From assembly GCA_029563035.1 (NCBI GenBank), contig JAKQTP010000138.1, forward strand, positions 248,001 through 312,000: 64,000 nt of DNA, given 5' to 3'. This stretch comes from an archaeon. Lineage in GTDB: Archaea; Iainarchaeota; Iainarchaeia; CSSED10-239. The notes under the pieces were generated by a model that was given only the letters and a program-made list of their open reading frames with translations, searched no databases and was not told the origin of the DNA. How positions within the stretch are numbered: the stretch's first letter is position 1; each line of letters starts with the position of its first letter. Below are positions 18,642 to 24,919 of the stretch, piece after piece. Made by a program: the position numbers and the translations under genes.

Positions 18642-18869
18642 ATGATTTCAGAAAACACATTATTATGGCTTATTATTGCATTAACAATTTGGGATTTGAT
18701 TTGGAAAGGATTTGCTTTATGGAAAGCATGTAAAAATGATCATATGCCTTGGTTTGGAGTTATGCTTGTTTTAAACACAATCGGAATATTGCCAATATTG
18801 TATATCTTTGTTTTCTCCAAAATACAAATTGAGCCAAAAGCAAGAACCAAAACAGCAAATAAGAAATAA
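18642..18869 (+). CDS. DUF5652-like small membrane protein
   Basis: 75 residues with two hydrophobic helices (about 6-28 and 40-60) and the pattern IWDLIWKGFALWKACKNDHMPWFGVMLV..NTIGILPILY, as in the archaeal and CPR family DUF5652, whose function is unknown. A basic tail follows. It is encoded 31 bp after the large surface protein. Confidence 0.7.
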   Translation: MISENTLLWLIIALTIWDLIWKGFALWKACKNDHMPWFGVMLVLNTIGILPILYIFVFSKIQIEPKARTKTANKK

Positions 18870-19073
18870 ACTTTATTCTTCTAATTTCTTGTTTTCATTT
18901 ATTCTTTTTAATATCTAAATTTATTGCTTGCTATCACGTTATTTTTAAACAAACACGCCCAAAAAACATGTAAACTATACTTTGCACACTTCTAAAAACA
19001 TGTCAATTATAACTGACATCTTTTTATATGTTTTGCACACACCTATGAAATGTAATTAATCCATTAAACAAAT
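18870..19073. repeat. Intergenic region carrying a copy of the ATPase 3' end
   Basis: At 18871-18908 a sequence beginning TTATTCTTCTAATTTCTT matches, with one or two changes, the last bases of the ATPase coding strand at about 19074-19110 (codons for the C-terminal RINENKKLEE on the minus strand). The 34-bp dispersed repeat copy 2 (18903-18936) follows, plus paired TTTGCACAC and AACATGT motifs and an ATGTCA/TGACAT inverted repeat near 19000-19020. This points to a small duplication when the two convergent genes were brought together. Confidence 0.6.
18903..18936. repeat. 34-bp dispersed repeat, copy 2
   Basis: Matches 15044-15077 at 31 of 34 positions and ends in TTGCTTGCTATCA. Located between the convergent DUF5652-like gene and the secretion ATPase. 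Confidence 0.7.
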
Positions 19074-21380
19074 TTATTCTTCTAATTTCTTATTTTCATT
19101 TATTCTTTTTACAATGGTTGGGGCAAAATCCTCTTTTAGCCATTTCTTCCACTCAACAAGAATAGCATTAAAATCAATCTTGCCATACTCTTCTATCCAC
19201 TCTTCCTTAATCAAAAGCAGTTTATTGTGTATAGATATAGTGTATTCTGCCTCCAACAACTCCATACACTTTAATTCTCTAGCAAGCTCTACCTGATATT
19301 CCTTTTCCTTAGCTAAAAGCTTGATATTATCCCATATCTCTTCAATTGACATTCCAGACAATGTTGAAATCTTTGTAAAAAGATCAGAATCTTTAAGTGC
19401 ATCTTCGTTTAATATTAATGCATCTTTTCCTGCATCATAAGTCATTAAATCAATCAATCCACCTTCAGCATCTGGATCGGTATTCCAATGTTTCTTGACT
19501 TCTGTTATTTGCACTACTCTTCTATGGCTCTTTAATGAACCTTTAAATCTTATAGGTTTAGTTACAACGACAAGATCTGTAGCCTTAAAAGAAGTTGTTG
19601 GAACCCCCAAGTCATTAACAACTCTGTCCCATACAGCATAAGCAGAGTCTGCATGGATTGTTCCCATAACAACATTACCAGCAGCGCCAATTCTCATAGC
19701 TTCATATAAGACCTTAGCTTCTACACTTCTAACTTCTCCAACAATGATAGCGGAGTCTCCAAGTCTTAAAGCAGTTCTTAATGCATCTTCTGGCTTGACT
19801 TCGCCAGACTCCTCATCAGAACCAATTGCTGATTTTGTTTTTAGTCTTTGAGCATTAAATCCAATGTCTTTTAAGTACATTATTGGTAATTCAAGAGTGT
19901 CTTCCTGAACAATTATTCTTTTGTTCTGTAAAATCTCTTGCATTAAAGCAGTCATCAAAGATGTTTTACCAGACCCACGAGAACCTGCAACTAATAATGT
20001 TGAGCTATTATCTATGAAAAAAGATAGCATTCCTGCAGCTAATGGATTTAGGGACTTGACATTAATCAGTTGTGGCAAGGTCCATGGCGTGTCTTTATGC
20101 AATCTAAATGCAAAAGCAGTGCCATCAGTTGCTAGTGGCCTGCCAATAGCAGCAACTCTAGTATTAAGATCTGGAAGATCATAATCTAAAATTGGGTGAG
20201 CATCATCAAAAGGCCTTCCAGACATTGCCCTCATTTTACCAACAAGAGATTCTGCTTCTTTATCTGTATAAAGTATGTTTGTTTGGCATTGACCATATTT
20301 GCTATGCACAATATAGATTGGTCTGGCACCGATTGGCGAATCAATATAGACATCTGTTATGTTTCTATCAGATAATACCATCTCCAAGATGCCATAGCCT
20401 ATAGTGTATCTTGTAACAATTTCAGAAAGAGCAGTAACATCATCTGGTGCTAAAGAAATTCCATATTTTCTAGCAACATCAACAATCGTGCTTTGGTATA
20501 TTCTTTGGAAATATTTTCTTGTGCCAGTTCCAGAAGTTAATGTTACTTTTCCTGGCTGATAATTAGCAACAGTGTCTTTTGTTTTTGACAAAACAAAATA
20601 ATGGTCTGGTGACAAAGTATATTCTGGTGGATTTATATTATAGATTAGCTCTATCTTTTCTGGATGTTTAAATATCTGAACATTTGTGGTTAGCACTTGA
20701 TATTCATCTATCAACTCAAATTTTTCTGCATCACTTCTTAGAAGCTGAGAGCCAATAAAAGCTGGCTTGACTTGTGCTTCAAATACTGTCTTATAAACAT
20801 CTGTTAGATCATTATAGTCCTTTATTTTTGTAAGTATCGGCTTTAATGTCTTAACAAAATCAGTTTTATCATATTGTTCTTTTAAAGACAATAAATGTTT
20901 AAGATTAGCTTTAAAGCATTTTTCACAATCTCTTCCAGATTGTTCATTTGCTCTAGTTTTTGTGTTTTCTACTTCTTTGAGAAGAGAGATATATGATGCT
21001 ATAGGGTCATAAGATAAAAGATCTCTAGCAAACCTAAGAATATTATTATGCCTTTGTGGATAACACTCATCACAATCCATGTCTTCTATTTTAAGATGAG
21101 AGGATACCCAAACAGCCCTGTTCTCAAAATCAAGCAACAGGTCTACCATTTCTTTAAGAAAGGAAGTTTGCTTTTGAGTATATACTCTTTCATAGACTTC
21201 TGCAAGAATAACTTCATCAGCATCAACTGTTGCAAGTGTTTTCATGACATGGTATCTACACCTAGGATCATCAGAAATAGAAGTGTTATAGACACAATGT
21301 CTACAATCAAAGATAAGCTTTTTCTTGCCACCTTCATTATCTACTATGTAGTCCCCAACAGTATAATTGCCAATCTTCAT
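19074..21380 (-). CDS. Type II/IV secretion-family ATPase (pilus/archaellum class)
   Basis: 768 residues. Hexameric motor ATPase of the GspE/TadA/FlaI superfamily. Seen: the C-terminal engine with Walker A GSRGSGKT (466-473), an acidic box QEDTLELP, Walker B-like DSAIIVGEVRS (542-552), and the His box MGTIHADSAY. The N-terminal 240 residues are unusual, with Cys pairs C26/C29, C42, C103/C106 and C152/C155 that could bind zinc or an Fe-S cluster. No GspF/TadC-type membrane partner or prepilin is nearby, so what it secretes or assembles is open; the surface-protein cluster next door is suggestive. Direct repeats lie just upstream of the start. Confidence 0.88.
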   Translation of the reverse strand: MKIGNYTVGDYIVDNEGGKKKLIFDCRHCVYNTSISDDPRCRYHVMKTLATVDADEVILAEVYERVYTQKQTSFLKEMVDLLLDFENRAVWVSSHLKIEDMDCDECYPQRHNNILRFARDLLSYDPIASYISLLKEVENTKTRANEQSGRDCEKCFKANLKHLLSLKEQYDKTDFVKTLKPILTKIKDYNDLTDVYKTVFEAQVKPAFIGSQLLRSDAEKFELIDEYQVLTTNVQIFKHPEKIELIYNINPPEYTLSPDHYFVLSKTKDTVANYQPGKVTLTSGTGTRKYFQRIYQSTIVDVARKYGISLAPDDVTALSEIVTRYTIGYGILEMVLSDRNITDVYIDSPIGARPIYIVHSKYGQCQTNILYTDKEAESLVGKMRAMSGRPFDDAHPILDYDLPDLNTRVAAIGRPLATDGTAFAFRLHKDTPWTLPQLINVKSLNPLAAGMLSFFIDNSSTLLVAGSRGSGKTSLMTALMQEILQNKRIIVQEDTLELPIMYLKDIGFNAQRLKTKSAIGSDEESGEVKPEDALRTALRLGDSAIIVGEVRSVEAKVLYEAMRIGAAGNVVMGTIHADSAYAVWDRVVNDLGVPTTSFKATDLVVVTKPIRFKGSLKSHRRVVQITEVKKHWNTDPDAEGGLIDLMTYDAGKDALILNEDALKDSDLFTKISTLSGMSIEEIWDNIKLLAKEKEYQVELARELKCMELLEAEYTISIHNKLLLIKEEWIEEYGKIDFNAILVEWKKWLKEDFAPTIVKRINENKKLEE

Positions 21381-21408
21381 CTTGTTCTTATTTTATATTT
21401 TTTAGTAA

Positions 21409-21456
21409 ATCTTACTTTATGTTTATTAGTAAATATATATCTTACTTTATGTTTAT
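21409..21456 (-). promoter_or_regulatory. Paired 18-bp direct repeats upstream of the secretion ATPase
   Basis: ATCTTACTTTATGTTTAT at 21409-21426 and again at 21439-21456, 30 bp apart centre to centre. Located 29-76 bp upstream of the ATPase start on the minus strand, where promoter and regulator sites are expected. Confidence 0.5.
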
Positions 21457-21579
21457 ATATGTTGTTAATTTATTTTACTTTGACATTTTTATTATCATAT
21501 TTAAGTTCGTGATTTTAACATATTTTAATTAGAAAAATTAATATCAAAATGTTTTAAAAATAAATGTTTTTTAAATCTT

Positions 21580-21612
21580 GCACTGGACATCTACCCTCCC
21601 GAAAACAACCCC
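21580..21612 (+). promoter_or_regulatory. GC-rich 33-bp upstream element, copy 1
   Basis: GCACTGGACA, one variable base, CTACCCTCCC, GAAAACAACCCC, followed 12 bp on by a TATA-like TTATAATATATT. Very conspicuous in such AT-rich DNA. It is 85 bp upstream of the antitoxin start. Two further copies occur at 22231 and 49586. After the core, TTTCTAAGG is shared with copy 2. Confidence 0.85.
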
Positions 21613-21696
21613 TGTTTCTAAGGTTATAATATATTTGCACATAAAAGATTTATTTAAAAATATAACTTGCTATAATTACTTATAGGTGATTATAGC

Positions 21697-21933
21697 ATGT
21701 CAGAATATACCACAATACAATTATCAAAATCTGTTGTAAATGATTTAAAAAAACTAAAAATGCACCCTAGACAATCATTTGATGATGTAATTTCAAATTT
21801 ATTGAAGTCTAAATCAGCAAAAGACGATTATTTCAAATTAATGATGAATGCACAAAAAATAAAAATGAGGGAAGTCTGGGACAATAAAGAAGATGAAAAA
21901 TGGGAAAAATTGAGGCCAAAGTCGGGCAAGTAG
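21697..21933 (+). CDS. Antitoxin of a MazEF-like pair (ribbon-helix-helix type)
   Basis: 78 residues. The N-terminus TTIQLSKSVVNDLKKLKMHPRQSFDDVISNLL has the strand-helix-helix form of small archaeal RHH/VapB-like antitoxins. The charged C-terminal tail is typical of a toxin-binding segment. The SD AGGTGAT precedes the ATG. The toxin gene overlaps its last 34 bp. Controlled by the first copy of the GC-rich element, by position. Confidence 0.75.
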   Translation: MSEYTTIQLSKSVVNDLKKLKMHPRQSFDDVISNLLKSKSAKDDYFKLMMNAQKIKMREVWDNKEDEKWEKLRPKSGK

Positions 21934-22223
21934 TTCTTATTGATTTTCCATTTATTGATAACACTAGTTCTAAAGTAAGACCAGCACTTGTTTTATTTTC
22001 TGAATATGGCAATATAATTCTTGCTGCAATTACAAGTAATAAAAAAGCATCAGGGATAAAATTAACTAAAGCTGATGGGTTATTGTATGATAGCACAATT
22101 AAGTTAAACGCTATTTTTACTTTGCCAAAAGAAATGGTAATTATGCATATTTGTGATTTAAATCAGGCGAAAAGAAAAGAAGTTTATTTAAAATTAGAAG
22201 AAATGATAAAAGGGTTTTTGTAA
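21900..22223 (+). CDS. MazF/PemK-family toxin (probable endoribonuclease)
   Basis: 107 residues. MazF-like fold signatures: GQVVLIDFPFID near the N-terminus, SKVRPALVL, the IILAAITSN strand, then SGIKLTKADG and a C-terminal helix. The basic KVRP stretch and the length fit MazF/PemK RNA interferases that inhibit translation. It starts inside the antitoxin gene, the usual coupling. Appears intact, unlike the MazF-like remnant at 50998. Confidence 0.78.
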   Translation: MGKIEAKVGQVVLIDFPFIDNTSSKVRPALVLFSEYGNIILAAITSNKKASGIKLTKADGLLYDSTIKLNAIFTLPKEMVIMHICDLNQAKRKEVYLKLEEMIKGFL

Positions 22224-22230
22224 CAATTTC

Positions 22231-22263
22231 GCACTGGACACCTACCCCCCCGAAAACAACCCC
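22231..22263 (+). promoter_or_regulatory. GC-rich 33-bp upstream element, copy 2
   Basis: GCACTGGACA, C, CTACCCCCCC, GAAAACAACCCC, directly after the toxin stop codon. TTTTCTAAGG and a TATA-like TTATATATTT (22278-22287) follow. It would drive the 59-codon ORF and RPA. Differs from copy 1 at very few positions over more than 40 bp. Confidence 0.85.
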
Positions 22264-22318
22264 CTTTTCTAAGGCCATTATATATTTATGCCAAATAAAT
22301 ATTTTCAAATATATAAAA

Positions 22319-22337
22319 CTCGCACCATTGATGCGAG
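22319..22337 (+). promoter_or_regulatory. Hairpin over the start of the 59-codon ORF
   Basis: CTCGCA and TGCGAG pair around a 7-nt loop, placing the ATG at 22331 at the loop/stem border. If transcription starts near 22308, as the TATA suggests, this hairpin is at the very 5' end of the RPA-operon transcript and could modulate translation. Confidence 0.45.
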
Positions 22338-22510
22338 AAATTAGTTTGGCAAAAAACCTAAAAATTATGGATAAATGTAAAACCAATGAACAAAAAGAGT
22401 TTTATTTTAAACAAACTAAAGAAAATAATAGGGCATTAGAACAAGGTAACTTTTTAATATATTGGGGTCTTAAATATATATTAGGTGAAAAATATGCAAC
22501 TAACAAGTGA
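22331..22510 (+). CDS. 59-residue leader ORF upstream of RPA, unknown
   Basis: A short open frame encoding a charged helix (Lys/Glu/Asn-rich) and then a YWGLKYILGEKY end; its last 17 bp overlap the RPA start. No family recognised and no clear SD, so it may be leaderless or start at the internal ATG at 22367. Its position between a promoter and RPA, with translational coupling to RPA, is the main reason to accept it. Confidence 0.4.
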   Translation: MREISLAKNLKIMDKCKTNEQKEFYFKQTKENNRALEQGNFLIYWGLKYILGEKYATNK

Positions 22511-23813
22511 ACAAATTTATTCTATTATTAAAACCCAAAGTGGCTTAAGCGATGAAGAGCTTAATTCCAAGCTAGAAGAGATAAAAGAAAAATATCAAGG
22601 CCTCTTAAGCGATGTTGGAGCAAACATTCTTCTCTCTAAGCAACTAGGCGTTAATCTAGACTTAAAGCAAAAGACTAGTGCTGTAACAAAAATCTCAGAA
22701 ATTACCCCAAGCATTGATTCTGTTACTCTTTATGCAAGAATAAAATCTATCCCTCCTCTTAGAACCTACAAGTCAAAAGATGGAGGACTTGGCAAGATCC
22801 AAGCAATCTATCTAGAAGATGAAACAGGAATAATTAAACTTAATCTATGGCAAGACAAGGCAGAAATTGTTAAGGAACAGGGCTTTGAAAAGAACGATCT
22901 GGTTCTGATAAAAGATGCAGCAATCAACCAATATAATGATAAGTTAGAGCTATCCTTAAGACAAGGTGGCCAAGTAATTAAAAACCCAGAAGGAACAGAT
23001 ATTAAAAAGATTAAAGAAAATGTAATTAAGATTTCAGAAATTGATTCTGCACCAGAAGGAACAGTTGATACCTATGGCAGAATCATCGCCCTTTATCCAA
23101 TAAAGACATTTACAAGAGAAGAAAGAGAAAGGTTTGTTATTAATTTTGAGATAAGCGATGGCTTAAAGACTATAAGATGTATTGCTTTTGATGCATGGGC
23201 AAAAGAGATTTCAAATAATTTAAAAAAAGGCGACCTAATAAGATTATCTGATGTTACAATCAAAGATGGCCTTTATGATCTGGAGTTATATATTAATTGG
23301 AATTCTACTGTCACAAAAGACCCAAACACTAAAATAAAGATCCCTCCATTAAGCGAGCTTGTTTCAAATGATTTTAAAGAGGAAAAGATTAGTGCTCTTC
23401 AAAACAATAACAACTACAAGATCTCTGGGGCAATAATTTCAATTAACAAGGGAAACTTAAGATCTTTCAAATGCCCAGAATGTAGAGAAAAAGTCTTTAT
23501 TATCAATAACGAGTTTATTTGCGAAGCTTGTAACAAGCCAGTAGATCCTGACATGAATATCTTTTCTTCAGTAACTCTTGATGACTCAACAGGAGTAATA
23601 AAAGTAAGTCTTTTCAACCAGCTTTTAGAAAGCGTTTATGATCTTAAAAAAGAAGATCTAAAAAAAGACCTGACACCAGAAGAGAAAGAAAAGATATTTT
23701 CTAAGGCAGAAAGTAAGCTTTTAGGTAAGAAGGCCACTGTTACAGGAAAAGCAAAGATAAATGATTTTTCAAACCAACTAGAGTTTATGGCAAGCACTTT
23801 TGAGATAGAGTAA
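22494..23813 (+). CDS. rpa: Replication protein A (single-strand DNA-binding, OB folds plus zinc finger)
   Basis: 439 residues from the ATG preceded by TAGGTG. RPA coats single-stranded DNA in replication, recombination and repair. Seen: an N-terminal helical region, an OB fold at about 70-160 (VTLYARIKSIPPLRTYKSKDG, then GIIKLNLW), a second OB fold at about 180-275, and a third region holding a C4 zinc finger (CPEC and CEAC, near 322-345) as in archaeal RPA41 proteins. The next gene starts 3 bp later. Transcription is probably from the GC-rich-element promoter upstream. Confidence 0.88.
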   Translation: MQLTSEQIYSIIKTQSGLSDEELNSKLEEIKEKYQGLLSDVGANILLSKQLGVNLDLKQKTSAVTKISEITPSIDSVTLYARIKSIPPLRTYKSKDGGLGKIQAIYLEDETGIIKLNLWQDKAEIVKEQGFEKNDLVLIKDAAINQYNDKLELSLRQGGQVIKNPEGTDIKKIKENVIKISEIDSAPEGTVDTYGRIIALYPIKTFTREERERFVINFEISDGLKTIRCIAFDAWAKEISNNLKKGDLIRLSDVTIKDGLYDLELYINWNSTVTKDPNTKIKIPPLSELVSNDFKEEKISALQNNNNYKISGAIISINKGNLRSFKCPECREKVFIINNEFICEACNKPVDPDMNIFSSVTLDDSTGVIKVSLFNQLLESVYDLKKEDLKKDLTPEEKEKIFSKAESKLLGKKATVTGKAKINDFSNQLEFMASTFEIE

Positions 23814-23816
23814 GAT

Positions 23817-24797
23817 ATGAAAACAGAATTAATTTACGATTCTTCATTACCATTTAGGGTATCACCACAAACAATCAACATAATTGAAAAAAACAACAAA
23901 AGAACAATTATTTTCTACAACGAAGAACAACAAAAATTAGCAAAAAAATCAATAGTTTTCTTAGAAGATTTTTTTGATTTCTATCATTCTTCTAGAATAG
24001 ATAGATCAAAAATAAAAATTTTTGGAAAAAAGTTCAATATCAGAGGATTTTTTGATATTCCTTTATTAAAATATTTAAGTCAATGTCCACACCCTGAAAA
24101 AAAAGAAATCGTGTCTTCTTTAGTCAGGCTTTCTGACAAATATTCTAATATTGAACTAGCAAATAAGTTTTCTGTCTTTTTAATAAACTTAAAAAAATTA
24201 AGCAAATCTTATGCAAGTGACAAACTACACAGGTCTGTAATACCCACATTAAAATCATTACACACTAATACAATTCCAAGAGAACCCCACATAATAGAAT
24301 TTAATAAAAAATGTAATGAAACCTATGATGGTTTTGTAAGAGCAATAAGATCAGGTACAATAACAACAGCAAAAGTCACTATGCCCGATGGAACAGTAAG
24401 AAGAATGTTTTTTAAGTCTCAGGTTGGCTCACCAGAAAATAATATATTAACAAAACGAGAAAATAAAGAACTAAGATCACAAAAGATGAATTTAGGAAAA
24501 GGGTATCTAGAATTGGCAATTGACCCAATAACTTTAGAAATTTATGCAATAAAAACCAAAAACGGAATTCATTTTGGAACACCAGCAGAAATAGAAAAAC
24601 CTTTTTGGATGTCAAAAGATAAAGAGCGGTTTTTGAAAAAACTTGTAAAAACAGAACTAGAAAGACACTTAGATGAGGTTTATGCTAAAAGAAAATTAAT
24701 AAAAGGGAAAAAAACAAAGGGAAAAGTCAAGGTCGTTGTTCCTGGAATAAAAAGAATGAAAGAAACATACAGAAGAATGTCTTCTAAGCCCAGATGA
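23817..24797 (+). CDS. Unknown protein in an operon with RPA
   Basis: 326 residues, not recognised. The N-terminal third is mixed alpha/beta with a helical FLEDFFDFYHSSRIDRSK stretch. Residues about 100-145 look like a helical bundle. About 170-240 is a beta-rich part (TAKVTMPDGTVRRMFF, YLELAIDPITLEIYAIKT). The C-terminus is strongly basic (RKLIKGKKTKGK... RRMSSKPR), suggesting nucleic-acid binding. It follows RPA by 3 bp, so a role with RPA is plausible but inferred only from position. Confidence 0.6.
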   Translation: MKTELIYDSSLPFRVSPQTINIIEKNNKRTIIFYNEEQQKLAKKSIVFLEDFFDFYHSSRIDRSKIKIFGKKFNIRGFFDIPLLKYLSQCPHPEKKEIVSSLVRLSDKYSNIELANKFSVFLINLKKLSKSYASDKLHRSVIPTLKSLHTNTIPREPHIIEFNKKCNETYDGFVRAIRSGTITTAKVTMPDGTVRRMFFKSQVGSPENNILTKRENKELRSQKMNLGKGYLELAIDPITLEIYAIKTKNGIHFGTPAEIEKPFWMSKDKERFLKKLVKTELERHLDEVYAKRKLIKGKKTKGKVKVVVPGIKRMKETYRRMSSKPR

Positions 24798-24860
24798 TTT
24801 TATGTTTCCCCCTCACTTCCTGTATTGTTTTTGTGGGTTTTTATGCAAAATGGCGGGTAT

Positions 24861-24890
24861 TTCCTAACTAGGCAGGCATATAACGAATTT
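24861..24890 (+). promoter_or_regulatory. Shared promoter element, diverged copy before mcm
   Basis: TTCCTAACTAGGCAGG (24861-24876) followed by CATATAACG in the TATA position (24877-24885). It aligns with TTCCTAACTCGGCAGG plus TTTATAAAG before secreted protein 1 (6599-6623). The start codon of mcm is 35 bp downstream of the TATA. Confidence 0.6.
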
Positions 24891-24892
24891 GA

Positions 24893-24909
24893 CCTAATAT
24901 AATATTAGG
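24893..24909 (+). promoter_or_regulatory. Perfect 17-bp palindrome at the mcm start
   Basis: CCTAATATAATATTAGG, two 8-bp arms around one A, ends 10 bp before the ATG. Its right arm runs into AGGGGA, the likely SD. It could be an operator covering the transcription start, or, if transcribed, an RNA hairpin hiding the SD. Confidence 0.6.
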
Positions 24910-24919
24910 GGATTAATTT

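Larger units (their letters stand above)
21381..21696. other. 316-bp divergent promoter region (ATPase / toxin-antitoxin)
   Basis: No gene is seen. On the ATPase side an 18-bp direct repeat (21409-21426 and 21439-21456, core ATCTTACTTTATGTTTA) lies within 80 bp of the start codon. On the other side is the first copy of the GC-rich element (21580-21612), a TATA candidate TTATAATATATT (21624-21635) and an AGGTGAT SD for the antitoxin gene. Confidence 0.6.

Noticed and set aside
21048..21512. 154-codon plus-strand frame over the start of the secretion ATPase
   Set aside because: Lies opposite a well-supported coding region and continues into T-rich intergenic DNA; composition is that of an antisense shadow.
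21580..22263. GC-rich repeats as ends of an insertion element around the toxin-antitoxin genes
   Set aside because: Copies are in direct orientation, no transposase is present, and a third copy stands alone upstream of radA next to a TATA box; a promoter element fits better.
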